Shown: piece after piece, positions 30,949-43,553 of the stretch
Position numbering within the stretch: the first letter of the stretch is position 1
Layout of the letters: the number at the start of each line of letters is the position of its first letter
Assembly (NCBI RefSeq): GCF_027595985.1
Contig: NC_073303.1
Span: 326,352,679-326,416,678 of the forward strand
Direction: 5' to 3'
DNA from: Sorex araneus
Lineage: Eukaryota; Chordata; Mammalia; Eulipotyphla; Soricidae
DNA length: 64,000 nucleotides
The notes under the pieces: generated by a model
What the model was told of the DNA's origin: nothing
The model's input: the letters and a program-made list of their open reading frames with translations, nothing else
Database searches by the model: none
Program-made: the position numbers and the translations under genes

Positions 30949-31112
30949 GGGCCAGAGAGATAGTACAGCAACTAGGTGTTTGCCTTGCACTTGGCCCACC
31001 TGGGTTCCATTTCAGCTATCCCACAAGGTCCTGGACCTATCAGGAGGAATTCATGAGTTTAGAGTCAGGAGTAAACCCTGAGCTCACTAGGTTTCCTCCC
31101 AACCCAAAAATA
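30949..31112 (+). mobile_element. Type 1 SINE, diverged
   Basis: It reads gggccagagagatagtacag, cttgcacttggcccacctgg and ends near aacccaaaaataaattttat. Confidence 0.83.
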
Positions 31113-32286
31113 AATTTTATTAGACAGATACTACTATTTCCCCTGGAGACAGGGAAGTGAACAAACCAAGCAAATCATGCCCTTCTAATTTCTTCTGTCC
31201 TATTTGCAACCTTGGAATTTGTCTCTTTCAGCTTGAGGGTTGTCAGGTCAATGTGTTCAGCTTGTACAGCTAAAATAATCTTTGGAGGTATCTGAGTGTC
31301 TCTAGGAACCTCAGGGCCTTTAAATAATTTTCGATGATATAAGATCAAACTGGTAAGAGAGAAAACATATAATCAGGAACTGTATTTAATTTTCCTGTAG
31401 AAAAGTGCCCACAGTATTAGTCAAGTTTATGCTCATTCTTCTTCCCAAATGCATACTTTCCAAATTCCTCAAAATTTCCCCTCCTGGAGTATTAGCTCCT
31501 AAGAGCCTATAAAGGACCCCCTTTTGGCAATCTTACCCAAAACTCCCAGTCAAAATGGACAATTGCTGTTCATGAATATGTCTTGACTCATTTTCACTCT
31601 ATTACTCTAGGTTATTTTAATTTTACCTCTGTAATTTTTGCTTCTCAACTTCCTATGTGTGAAATTCCAAAGCTCTCTTCTGTAATTCTCCCCAGCTATT
31701 TCTACTAATAATCATCTGTTCCACTTCTGAATAGTTTTATCATATACACATCATAATTAATCATGGGTTACTATTGAGCATCTCTTAGTTTTCAAAGTGT
31801 TCCATAGAGATTACATGATATATCTTTAAATGTGTTTATTTCCAAAATTTTAAGCAGGCATGTCTTAGTTAACAAGAGCGCATGCAATTCATCTGATTGT
31901 AAAATTTTGAAATGACTCCTCTGAGAACTTATTAGCTCTGGTTGTTATGTTCTTTGTGTTTCTTTTAACCATCAACATAGTAATAAAAATAGAAGATGAG
32001 AGAACATTTGTTAAATCATTCTCTGGGGTCAAAATTACCCTAATATAAAATCTAGATTGAAAACTCTATAAGCAGACTAATGTCCAAAAATACTTATAAC
32101 GACTGAAGTAAAATATATTTAACTTAACAATATACTAATAAGCTGAATTTGATAGCATATTAAAAGGTGTATTCAACATAACCAAGAGAGGTTTATGCAT
32201 GTAATATAAGGATGGTTCAATATGAAAAGTAAGTCAATATATCATATTACATAATTGAATAGAGAAGGAAAATACACACAGCTATC
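31113..32286. other. Intergenic sequence, no gene seen
   Basis: This is AT-rich unclassified DNA. No exon, RNA gene or clear repeat was recognised. Confidence 0.45.
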
Positions 32287-32297
32287 TCAGTTGATAA

Positions 32298-32449
32298 TTT
32301 TTTTTTTTTGCTTTTTGGGTCACAACTGTCTATGCATGGGGGTTACTCCTGGAGTTGGTCAGGTGACCATATGGGATGCCGGGAATCGAACCCAGGACAG
32401 CCACATGCAAGGTAAACACCCTACCCGCTGTGCTATTGCTCCAGCCCCA
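32298..32449 (-). mobile_element. Type 1 SINE
   Basis: The reversed copy begins with a T run and gctttttgggtcacaactgt and ends at tgctattgctccagcccc. The 11-bp duplication tcagttgataa is at 32287-32297 and 32450-32460. Confidence 0.93.
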
Positions 32450-32664
32450 TCAGTTGATAAAATTTTGACAAAATTTAACATTTATCATGGTTAATTTCAT
32501 GTGTTAATTGGGTGTGATATGTCCAATTCAAGGTCAAAATCAATTTTGTTATATGTACATTTAGATAAAAATGCAAGTAATGGTTTACTATTATTTACAA
32601 TGGTTTCGATTACAAATATAATGCTGTATTTCTGGGCTGGACACTACTGAGCTGGTGAGATTAT

Positions 32665-32927
32665 CACTGCATCACTGTCATCCCGTTGCTCATCAATTTG
32701 CTCAAGCAGGAACTAGTAACGTCTCTATTGTGAGACTTGTTACTGTTTTGAGCATATCGAATATGCACAGGTAGCTTGCCAGGCTCTGCTGTGGGGGCGA
32801 GATACTCTCGTAGCTTACCTGGCTCTCCGAGAGGTGTGGAGGTATCAAAAGGGCATTTGCCTTACATGCAGGGAGTCGGCTGCATGCAAGGCAAATGCCC
32901 TACCAGCTGTGCTATCTCTTCAATCCT
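32665..32927 (-). mobile_element. Type 2 SINE with a snap-back head
   Basis: The reversed type 2 tail (catcactgtcatcccgttgc) and body (cttgccaggctctgctgtgg) are clear. A 10-bp duplication, gtgagattat, lies at 32655-32664 and 32928-32937. Near the tRNA-like head the sequence folds back: arms 32850-32871 and 32880-32901 are reverse complements with one mismatch around an 8-base loop. Confidence 0.88.
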
Positions 32928-32937
32928 GTGAGATTAT

Positions 32938-35128
32938 AGGTAATTTTTATCATGTATTTAAAATATGTTCTGATACTTTCAAGCATACTTTAGTGAACAT
33001 GGTAACTATTTCAATGTGAAATAAAACTTTGAGAGTTGTTACATGAAAGCCACTGAGAGTAATGGGCAGTTGGATGTGGTGAGGCCTGAGGTGCTTCTTC
33101 AGCCTAGCAAACCTAACAACTCCGTATGGTTCTATCATTGGTGAGGGGTAGAGAAGTACGACACATCAAGTAATAAAAGTGCAAGGCATTTCTGGTGACT
33201 GCATGCACTTGCCCACCTTCGTGCATGCAATAAATTTCCACAGTCTCAGCTCCGATAAATTATAATAGGGTATTAGAGTAGGCCATGACATGAGTCTAAT
33301 GGTCACTACCACTCAATAGAATTAGTTGTTTACTTCAGAGAATCTCTCCCTTTTCCACAAAGTCATCTCTATCTATCATTTACGGCAAGCACTGACGCCT
33401 CTTCTTAAGTGCTATCTCTTGACCAGCACAGATGCTAGGTAGCCCTCACTCAATGAATGAAGCAGTCTTGTTCTCTGCTTTGCCTTGGTGTGATTCCTTT
33501 GCACAGAATATTTCCTAAAATATTTGATTGCCTTGGACCTGGTCTACCTGTTTGCTCAGCCTTGATCTCTGAACCATGTTTCCTGTCATGTTTTGGAGAC
33601 CACATGTATAGAAGTTGACTCTTGAAAGGAAGTGTTTACAAATGAAAGGAACTGAAGAACTATAGGTACTGCTGCTGGAAATGTTTCCTCTGATGGCAGG
33701 GCAGGGCTACTTCAGAGGCTGAAAGCAACCTCCACTGTGGGGAAGCCCTGTGGTGAAAGGCAAAGAAATATGTAGAAAATCCACATTCTATGGACACCCA
33801 TCCTGTTTATGAGTGCTGGTGGAGCATGTGGTAACAGTCTAACTCCACCCTTTCATCCACAAGAGTATTCTCTTGGAGAGTTTTCCACAACCTTTGGCCT
33901 TAACATCTTTCCTTACTCATCTCTGAGTTGACTTTGTTAAGATGAAGAGATTGCTTTGCCATTATGAATAGTACTTCTCCCTTATCAATTAACTAAGAGT
34001 GCTAGAAAACAACCTCCTTTGGCTCACTGAAAAGGTTAGCTATTAATCTTTCAGCTGAAATGTCTCTTCTCTCTGGAAGAGCAGTTGTGTACTCCTTCTG
34101 CATCTGTAACTCACCTCGACAGACCAAACCTCCCAAGGGGAGCCGAAGGAAAAACGTGATGGTGGGCTATGGAGCCTCCTTCGGCTCTCAGTTACATCTT
34201 TAACAAAATTGTATTTTTATTAAACGTTGAAAACACTTCACAGTGGTGATTAAGTGACAGTGATCCGAACGGCAGGGAACCATGTGGATAGCCAAAGATC
34301 AGGAGAACTGAGGCAGGACAGAGTGGGAAAGACAGTCAGGTGTCCAGGAGAGGTAGGGCTGGGCAGGGTCAGAGAACTTAATCAGGGCCCTGCAGGGGGT
34401 GGAGCCAACCTAGAGGAGGGAGAGGGAAGTGATGGATGAGCAGAGATCAATCTGTCTGAGACTGGGTCGAAGAGGAGAAAAGAAGTTTCTGAAGGTAAGG
34501 CTGGGTTTGGGCATGGCCACTGGATTGAGTAGGTGGGAGCTATCTGTGAAGGAGGCGGGGCGAGGAAGCAGGACAGCTGTGCAGGAAGGGGTCAGGGGTA
34601 GGTTTTAGGTCTCAGAAGTGACCCTTGATGGTGATTTGATTGGCAGTTGGGAAGCTCAGCACTTGAGACCCAGAGATCATTTATGATTAGGTTATACCCA
34701 GCTCAGTAGAAAGCAGAAAACTTCGGCTACCCTAGGCCAAAGTGAGCATATGTCCCAGTGTGGTTACTCCATAAAGGAAGAGGCCTTAATTCAAGACCAG
34801 GCAAAAGGTAAGGGAAAGATGCCAGGAGCAATGAACAGTCATGGAGAGATATCCCAAAGGGACTGTCGAATCTGTAGGTATTTCTATGAAATCTGGTATT
34901 ATCATAACTCCCATAAGCTCCTTCATAACTCAGAAACTGGATACAAAACATTGTATTCATGCTGAGTGACTAATGGCAATAAGGCATCCAGAAGGGAGGA
35001 AACCATTTCTGAAGGCAGAACTGGGGCCAGGTGATCTCAGCTGGGACAGATGGAGGGCCTCTGTGGATCTTTTCTTAGATGGAGTTCCTCTGACAATTAT
35101 TGTGGAGAGAGTTTGTGGGTGCAAACAT
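32938..35128. other. Intergenic sequence, no gene seen
   Basis: No exon or young repeat was recognised over 2.2 kb. A perfect 11-bp stem, gagccgaagga against tccttcggctc, spans 34140-34187. The part 34260-34640 is purine-rich. Confidence 0.45.
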
Positions 35129-38100
35129 CTCACCAAGATTACTCTATCTGGCTAAACTCTTACTTAAACTCGAAGGAACCATACACTATTTCTCAGATAA
35201 ACAATAACTCAAGAACTTCATAGACTCAAAATCAAACCTAAAAGAAGGTCTAAAAGGGCTGCTGTAAGACAAAGAAAAACCCTAACAAGAACAAAAAACC
35301 CTACAGAAAGATGGCACATAATCCCATGACAATAATCTCTCTCAATGTCAATGGGCTAAATGCACCAATCAAGAGACACAGAGTAGAAAAATGGATTCGG
35401 AAACTAAACCCAACTTTCTGCTGCCTACAAGAAACACACCTGGACAGTCAGAGCAAACACAGACGCAAAGTCAAAGGATGGAAAACAATCCTACAAGCAA
35501 ACAGCTCCCTCAAAAAAGCTGGGGTGGCCATACTAGTATCTAACAACATAGATTTCAGGCTGAAAAAGATCAGAAGGGACAGGGACAGTCATTTTCTATT
35601 CATCAAGGGATATGAGAAACAGGAAGAAATCACACTCTTAAATGTATACGCACCTAATGAGCGACCAGCTAAATATTTAAAGCAACTCCTAACAAACTTT
35701 AAGGAGGACATCATTAGCACCACAATAGTAGCCAGGGACTTCAACACCGCCTTATCACCCCTGGATAGATCAACAAGAACAAAACTCAGCAAGGAAACAA
35801 TGGCCCTGAAGGAAGAAATAGAAGAGAGAGGGCTTATAGACCTATACAGGGCTTTACACCCCCAAAAGAGAGAATATACATTTTTCTCCAGTGCACAAGG
35901 AACATTCTCCAAAATAGACCACATGCTGGGTCACAAAACATACCTCAACAGAATCAGAAAGATAGAAATTGTATCAACCATCTTCTCGGACCATGATGCA
36001 CTGAAAATAGACGCTAAGCACACACAGACACGAAGCACCAAATCGAACACCTGGAAATTAAACAACTCCCTGTTGAACAACTAGTGGATCAAAAAGGAAA
36101 TCAAGGAAGAGGTCAAAAGATACCTCAAAACAAATGAGAATGAAGACAAAAGCTACCAGAACCTATGGGACTCAGCTAAAGCTGTGTTAAGGGAAAAATT
36201 TATAGCCCTGCAAGCATTCCTCAGGAGGGAGGAAAAGGTCTACATAGAGAGCTTGACTTCACAGCTCAAGATCTTAGGAAAGGACCAGCAAAAGGAACCC
36301 AAGCCAGACCGAAGGAAAGAAATAAAACTTAGAGCAGAAATTAACAATAGGGAAACCAAAAAGACAATCTGAAAGATCAATAAAACAAAGAGCTGGTTCT
36401 TTGAGAAAATAAACAAGATTGATAAACCGCTAGCAAGACTCACAAAAAAAAAAAGAGAACCGTAATAAACTAAATCAGAAATGAAAAGGGCGATATCACA
36501 ACAGAAACCAATGAAATTCAAAAGATCATCAGAGACTACTTTGAAAAACTCTATGCAATGAAACAAGAGAACCTAAAAGAAATGGACAAATTCCTTGATT
36601 CCTACAATCTCCCAAAACTGAATCAAGATGACTAGGAATATCTGAATAGACCCATTAATATCAAGGGAATTGAAACTGTTATCAAATGTCTTCCCCCAAA
36701 CAAAAGCCCAGGCCCGGATGGATTCACTAATGAATTCTTGCAAATATTTAAAGAGGACCTGTTGCCAGTTCTCTTCAAATTATTCAAGGAAATTGAAGAA
36801 ACAGGGACTCTATCAAACAGTTTCTATGAAGCTCATGTCTCCCTAATACCAAAAGCAAACAAAAGATACCACTAACAAAGAAAACTACAGGCCAATATCC
36901 CTGATGAACACGGATGCGAAGATTCTCAACAAAATACTAGCAAATAGAATCCAGCAACTCATAAAAAAAATCATACATCACGATCGAGTAGGATTTATCC
37001 TGGGGATGCAAGGATGGTTTAACATTCAGAAATCAATCAACATAAGCCATCATATCAACAAAAGTAAATATAAAAACCATATGATCATTTCAATAGATGC
37101 AGAGAAAGCATTTGACAAGATTCAACACCCATTTATGATGAAAACTCTCACCAAAATAGGCTTAGAAGGAACTTTCTTCAAGATAGTCGAAGCCATCTAC
37201 CACAAACCCATGGCAAGCATTATCCTCAATGGAGAAACACTAAGGGCCTTCCCTCTAAGATCAGGGACAACAAGGATGCCCACTCTCACCACTTCTGTTA
37301 AACATAGTACTGGAAGTACTTGCAATAGCAATTAGGAAAGAAAAAGACATTAAGGGTATACAGATAGGAAAGGAAGAAATCAAGCTCTCACTATTTGCAG
37401 ATGACATGATTCTATATCTAGAGAATCCTAAAACCTCCACTAAGAAACTCCTAGAAACAATAGACTTGTACAGCAAAGTTGCAGGCTATAAAATCAATAC
37501 CCAAAAATCCATGGCCTTCCTATATGCAAACAATGAGACAGAGTAAAGTGACATTAAAAAAAATCCCATTCACAATTGTGCCTCAGAAGATCAAGTACCT
37601 AGGAATCAGCCTAACTAAGGAAGTAAAGGATCTCTACAAGGAAAACTACAAAACGCTACTCAATGAAATAAAAGAGGACATGAGGAAATGGAAACATATT
37701 CCCTGCTCATGGATAAGAAGACTTAACATTGTCAAAATGGCAATACTCCCCAAAGCACTATACAGATTCAATACAATCCCTATAAGGATACCTATGAAAT
37801 TCTTCAAAGAAATTGATCAAACACTCCTGAAATTCATATGGAACAATAAACGCCCACGAATAGCTAAAGCAATTCTTGGGATAAAGACGATGGGAAGCAT
37901 CACCCTCCCCAACTTCAAACTTTACTACAAAGCAGTAACAATTAAAACAGCATGGTACTGGAACAAAGGCAGAGCCGCTGATCAATGGAACAGGGTGGAA
38001 TATCCCTACATGCAACCCCAAATATATGATCATCTGATCCTTGATAAAGGGGCAAGAAATGTGAAGTGAACAAGGAAAGCTTCTTCAACAAATGGTGCTG

Positions 38101-39557
38101 GCACAACTGGACAGCCACATGCAAAAAAATGGGCTTAGACATCGACCTAACACCATGCACAAACGTCAGATCAAAATGGATTAAAGACCTCAACATCAGA
38201 CCACAAACCATAAGGTACATTGAAGACAAGGTTGGTAAAACCCTCCACGATATTGAAGATAAAGGTATCTTCAAAGATGACATGCCACTGACCAACCAAG
38301 TGGAAACAGAGATAAACAAGTGGGACTATATTAAACTAAGAAGCTTCTGCACTGCAATAGATACAGTGACCAGAATACAAAGGAAATCCACAGAATGGGA
38401 AAGGATATTCACCCAATACCCATCCAATAAGGAGTTGATATCAAGGGTATACAAGGCACTAGTTTACCTCTACAAAAAGAAAACATCCAACCCCATCAAA
38501 AAATGGGACAAAGAAATGAACAGAAACTTTCTCAAGGAAGAAATACGAATGGCTAAAAGGCACATGAAAAAATTCTCTTCATCACTAATCATCAGGGAGA
38601 TGCAGATCAAAACAACTATGAGGTACCACCTCAGACCACAGAGACTGGCTCACATCCAAAAGAACAAAAACAACTGCTGTAGGCGTGGATGTGGGGAGAA
38701 AGGAACCCTCCTACACTGCTGTTGGGAATGTCCACTAGTTCAGCCCTTTTGGAAAACAATATGGTCGATTCTCAAAAAATTAGAAATTGAGCTCCCATTT
38801 GACCCAGCAATATCACTTCTGGGAATATACTCCAGAGAAGCAAAAAAGTATAGTCAAAATGACATCTGCACCTGTATGTTCATCGCAGCACAGTTTACAA
38901 TAGCCAGAATCTGGAAAAAAACCAAATGCTCGAGAACAGATGACTGGCTAAAAAAACTTTGGTATATCTACACAATGGAATACTATGCAGATGCTAGAAA
39001 GCATGAAGCCATGACATTTGTATATAAGTGGATCAACATGGAAAGTTGAGTGAAATGAGTCAGAAAGAAAGAGACAGACACAGAAAGATTGCACTCATAT
39101 GTGGAATATAAAGTAGCAGAGATGTACGAGCTAGCAATGATGCAACCTATGGCAGAAAGCCCTCTGGACTTAAATCACTAAAATACTAAAGTACAGAAAT
39201 CTAGAACCTCGAGGCCGCTACTGTGGGCACACGACCTCATATCTCTTCATTCTCAGCAATGGAAAACAAATTGTCAAATGCTTCCTTTCCAGCAGGTCCA
39301 ACTCTGGGGGGGGGGGAAGTCCAAACAATAATAGTGAGTTTTTTTGTTTGTATGTAATCAAAGTAAAGAGAAATTAAAGTGAAATTTATCAGCTTCACAG
39401 GCGGGATGGGGGGGTGGGGGGAGGTTCACCGTGGTTCTTGGTGGTGGGATATATGCACTGGTGAAGGGATGGGTGTTCAAGCATTATGTAACTGAGACTT
39501 AAGCCTGAAAGCTTTGTAACTTTCCACATGGTGATTCAATAAAGAATAAATTAGAAA
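35129..39557 (+). mobile_element. 5'-truncated LINE-1 (type A 3'UTR), 4.4 kb
   Basis: It starts inside the end of ORF1 (ctcaccaagattactctatc, matching the ORF1 end of the full-length copy) and runs through ORF2 to a type A 3'UTR. That 3'UTR has gacttaaatcactaaaatac, a G-rich tract near 39400-39422, gaagggatgggtgttcaagc and ttccacatggtgattcaata, then an A-rich tail. No target-site duplication was found by eye. Its 3'UTR differs from that of the copy at 24507 although ORF2 is similar. Confidence 0.93.
35311..39049 (+). pseudogene. LINE-1 ORF2 pseudogene (several stops and frameshifts)
   Basis: The endonuclease part is open from 35311 to a TAG at 36082-36084. Further stops (near 36370 and 36632) and frameshifts (near 36450, 37270, 37540 and 38060) break the reverse transcriptase and carboxy parts. 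The RT motif FADD is intact at 37394-37405, unlike in the full-length copy. The cysteine motif reads [18 protein letters not shown] near 38678-38731. The end is a TGA at 39047-39049. It is non-functional. Confidence 0.93.
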
Positions 39558-40839
39558 AAAAATTCCCCCATTGTGATGCTCAGATAGGTATCATCAGACT
39601 GTTGTGTAAAATCTGGATGAGGCCAACTTTCTTGAATTAGGCTTTCACTATACCTTTCTCCACCGTCATTTCAGAGAACATGGCTAAACTCAACAGACAA
39701 AACAATTGGGAAAACAATTTAGAATGGACTGACTGAACAGAAAGGTTAAACGCACCCCAACACTGCTAAACTTTTCATTCCTGGAGCTGTGGAATGGTTG
39801 GCTAGAAGGCTGAGCTTTGTACTGCTAATGACCTTGGAGAACAGTTTCTCAGATTTTAGCTCTGGGCTGATCGTTTCACACTCCAACCTGAATTTTCTCC
39901 TTTGAAAATGTTGATAATATTCTCTGGAATAACTCATTACTGTGGTGGGGTTGGGTTGGTGTAAATGTGCTTTGCACAAAGAGCCTACACTTTGGATTTT
40001 CGTCCTAGGACTACTGACTTTTCTGGAAGCAATCTCATATAAGTTTCAAATCAACTCTTTGTGATGATTTGATACTTGGATGTTATTATATTCATATAAT
40101 ATACGGATACTTGGTGTTATTATATTCATTGTACGATGAAGAAACTGTACCTATTATGCCTCAGAGAGTTGCCCAAGTTCATAGGGTAGGCAGGAGCAAA
40201 AACAAGAGTTGAATTTATGCAATCTGACTCCAGAATATTTTTTTCCCTCAGCACTGAAACATCCAGTGTTTCTTTTGTTTTCAGTATATTACAGAACCAA
40301 CTCCAAAATTCAGCAAAATAATGAATTTTATTTCTGCTAGATCCATCAATGTAGTTTTCTGATTCTAATAACCGTATCAGCATTTCATTACTTAATTTCT
40401 ATTGCCTTTTAGCTATAAGAAAATTCTAATATTTAATATTTAAATATTACATGAGTTGGTCAAAATATTGAAATAAGGAACCCTGCTGAAAGTGCACTGA
40501 TGAAAAACTTGTTCTAAATAAAAGAGCATATAGTTTTGTTTTCCTACATTAAAAGATCTGATTTTTAGTCTAAAATAAAATTCTATTTAATTTCAATGCA
40601 AAACAGTGTTCTCTTAGAACAATTTTAAGATGTGTATAGTTTTTCAGATTACCAGTACTATATAGTTTTTAAGATTATCATCAACTATTCACTTAATCAT
40701 GTTTAAACTAAGAAACACACCGCAAATACATCAGAATTTTTGTTGTTTGTTTTTACCTTATATATTCCTTGGCAAAGCATGCTGCCACGTATGAAGCATA
40801 AAAATCATACAAGAATTCTGGAGGATACGTACAGAAAAT
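39558..40839. other. Intergenic sequence with an old MIR/L2-type fragment
   Basis: At 40133-40235 the sequence gatgaagaaactgtacctat, ctcagagagttgcccaagtt and ctgactccagaat resembles the end of an ancient L2 or MIR element. A 35-bp-period tandem pair (gatacttgg(a)tgttattat) lies at 40071-40129. The rest is unclassified. Confidence 0.45.
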
Positions 40840-41095
40840 AGGCATTTGCATGCAGCTGTGGTGACCCCACAAATGGATTGAACCCCTGTTACCACATATA
40901 ATCCCCCAATAATCGGGATTATTCCTGAGCTCAGAACTAGGGATGGAGTATGAGCACAGTTGGATGTCCTCCCTCACTCTCCCCGCCCCACCCCCAAAGG
41001 AAAAAAAACATTCAAGAGGAGCTGGAGATGTTACAAGAGTTAATGTACTTGTCTTGCACATGACTAACCTCAGTTTTCACCCAAAGTCAGTCTAA
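40840..41095 (+). mobile_element. Two adjacent degraded type 1 SINE fragments
   Basis: The first, about 40840-41010, has gcatttgcatgcagctgtgg and ggattgaacccctgttacca and ends in an A run. The second, about 41017-41095, is a head only (gagctggagatgttacaaga, cttgtcttgcacatgactaa). Boundaries are approximate. Confidence 0.65.
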
Positions 41096-41830
41096 ATGGA
41101 GTGGGAGAGGTCTAATGATTATATACAACTGGTAATGAGAACACCTTCCAGTGACTTTGGCAGCACAAAGGCAGTGAGAGTCCTTCCCCTGCTCTGCTTG
41201 GCCCATCCTGACCCTGATGTGGATGATGGAAGGAGGATCTCAAGTTACCCTCTCAGGCAGAACATTGCTAACCTTAGTGCACTCTTGCAAGGAATAAATC
41301 ACAGCACAGGAAGAACAGAGCTCCTAGAAAGACATGCATGTCCTATATCCTCAGCCCAAACTAGGACTCCAGGTGTCTAGAGCAGACTTATTTCTCTTGT
41401 TTGTTTTATACCTTATCTTTCAACACAGATATGGAATCTGAGGTCCCCAGAAACCAGTCACCTTGTGATGTTGAAATGGTGGATGCATGAAATCCTCTCA
41501 TCAACATTATTATAAATTATGATACTTTAAATAAATAATCCTTAAAATTTATTAAAGAAATTGCACCTTTAGAATTTTATGGGATTTGGAGGTGAGACTT
41601 ACTTTTATCTAATAGCATCTGCAGCTTTCATTTTGCTACAGTGTTCACAAGAATACTTGTGAAAAATACTCCACAGATGTACTTTTCCCTTTTATTTTTC
41701 CAGAAATTTTGGGTAGAATTACCTGCATTTAGATTTTTGTGACCTAATGCCAGAGGCTCTGAACCTGGCAAATCTAAGTTTCTTTGCTTTTCTTTTTTTC
41801 CCCAAAGCTTCTCAGTTTTTTATTTAAAAA
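41096..41830. other. Intergenic sequence, no gene seen
   Basis: This is unclassified DNA without a recognised exon. It ends in a T-rich patch and a short GGAA-rich run (41835-41867) into which the next element inserted. Confidence 0.45.
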
Positions 41831-41867
41831 AATGAAAAGAAGGAAGGAAGGAAAGAAGGGAGGAAGG

Positions 41868-42741
41868 CAGCCAGAGAACTAAGCCGCGACCCCATGCCCG
41901 CCCAGGAGGGGAAAGGTATTTCTCTCTCTCGCCTGTCCCTTCCCTGGGATGAAGGGCATGGGGACGCCATATTATGACGACCACAGATGGGATTTTACGA
42001 CAAAAACTGCAGCAAAAGGGCGCGAGGGTGCTCTTGGGAAGGTGGGAGGCACCGGCCCCTCCCACAGCTGCCGAGATGTGACCCCGGGGGGCTGCATGTG
42101 CGTGCGGCTCCTCCGAAGCTGCACGAGCGTGAATCCAGACCCAGCTGAACCAACTTCAGCATGGGCAGCTCCTTGCAGATTGTCTCCAGCCAGAGAACTA
42201 AATCGCAACCCCATGCCCGCCCAGGAGGGGAAAGGTATTTCTCTCTCTCGCCTGTTCCTTCCCGGGGATGAAGGGCGTGGGGACGCCATATTATGACGAC
42301 CACAGATGGGGTTTTCAAGCTTGCAATGATCCAATATCCGGAAGAAATCTCCCTGGACTTAGTTGTTAAAGTACAGAAATACAAAACCGCGTGGCCACAG
42401 TAGTGGCAGTAGCGGCCACGTGACCTCATTTCTCTTCACAACAGGTCTGACTCTAGTGGGGTGCTCCTAATAATAATGGTGAGGTTTGTGTTGAAATATT
42501 GAATGTAACCAAAATAAATAGAAAGTAAAGTGAAATTTATCAGTTACAAGGTGGGAGGGGGGTGTGGGGGTGGGCGGGATGGGAGGTGTACTGTGTTTTT
42601 TTTTTTTTTTTTTTGTCTTTTGTGGTGGGATATGGGCACTGGTGAAGGGATGGTTGTTTCAGCATTGTATGACTAAGACTTAAGCCTGAAAGCATTGTAA
42701 TTTTCCACATGGTGATTCAATAAAATAAAATTTAAAAAAAA
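41868..42741 (+). mobile_element. Composite CpG-rich retroelement C3 with LINE-1 3'UTR tail
   Basis: A perfect 16-bp duplication, aaagaagggaggaagg, flanks it at 41852-41867 and 42742-42757. The 5' part holds two copies of a CpG-rich unit starting cagccagagaactaa, at 41868 and 42187 (period 319 bp). The first about 125 bp of the units are nearly identical. From about 42341 the sequence is a type A LINE-1 3'UTR (ctggacttagttgttaaagt to ttccacatggtgattcaata) with A tail. The 3'UTR contains a T20-like run near 42598. The shared word gaactaagcc plus ccccatgc links it to the copies at 19262 and 52617. I see no coding capacity. Confidence 0.92.
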
Positions 42742-43072
42742 AAAGAAGGGAGGAAGGAAGGAAGGAAGGAAGGAAGGAAGGAAGGAAGGAAGGAAGGAAG
42801 GAAGGAAGGAAGGAAGGAAGGGAGGAAGGGAGGAAGGGAGGAAGGGAGGAAGGGAGGAAGGGAGGAAGGGAGGAAGGAAGGGAGGAAGGGAGGAAGGGAG
42901 GAAGGGAGGGAGGAAGGGAGGAAGGGAGGAAGGAAGGAAGGAAGGGAGGAAGGGAGGAAGGAAGGAAGGAAGGAAGGAAGGGAGGAAGGAAGGAAGGAAG
43001 GGAGGAAGGAAGGAAGGAAGGGAGGGAGGGAGGGAGGAAGGAAGAAAGGAAGGAAGGAAGGAAGGAGGTGGT
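42742..43072 (+). repeat. Long GGAA/GGGA purine microsatellite
   Basis: About 330 bp of aagg repeats are mixed with ggga variants. The tract begins exactly at the right target-site copy of element C3, and a short tract of the same sequence precedes C3. C3 therefore inserted into a pre-existing purine tract, or the tract expanded from the duplicated site. Reverse-strand open frames here are repeat artefacts. Confidence 0.95.
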
Positions 43073-43301
43073 TTCACAAAGCTTGGATAGTTATGGAAAC
43101 TAAAATAAAAAGACAACAATGAAGTTTGCCATATCAATTTACTCTCTTTCAGGAAAGGCTTCTCTGTAACATGCAATGCTGTTTGAAAACATGTTACCCA
43201 TCGAACAACTGTTTTTCAAAATTGGAGTTATTCCTCTCAAATCTTCATCTATTTTAACAGCTAAACTTATGTAATATTCTAATAATTTTGTGCTGCAGAC
43301 T

Positions 43302-43553
43302 GAAGCAATAGCACAGTTGGCAGGGCATTTGCCTTGCACACAGCCGACCAGGGTTCAATTCCTCCATCCCTCTCAGAGAGCCCGGCAAGCTACCAAGAGT
43401 ATCCTGCCAGCATGGCAGAGCCTGGCAAGTTACCCGTGGCATATCCGATATGCCAAAAACAGTAACAACAAGTCACACAATGAAGAGATTACTGGTGCCC
43501 ACTTGAGCAAATCAATGGATAATGGGATGACAGTGCTACAGTGCAGTGCTACG
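43302..43553 (+). mobile_element. Type 2 SINE, nearly complete
   Basis: The head reads ctgaagcaatagcacagttg, the box B region is gggttcaattcc, and the body has ctcagagagcccggcaagct and catatccgatatgccaaaaa, ending in gatgacagtgctacagtgca. Confidence 0.9.

Noticed and set aside
42742-43072. CRISPR-like array
   Set aside because: The repeats are continuous tetranucleotides without unique spacers, and the genome is mammalian.
42673-43176. 167-codon minus-strand open frame rich in S, L, F and P
   Set aside because: It is a translation of the GGAA microsatellite; the periodic residues follow from the repeat.
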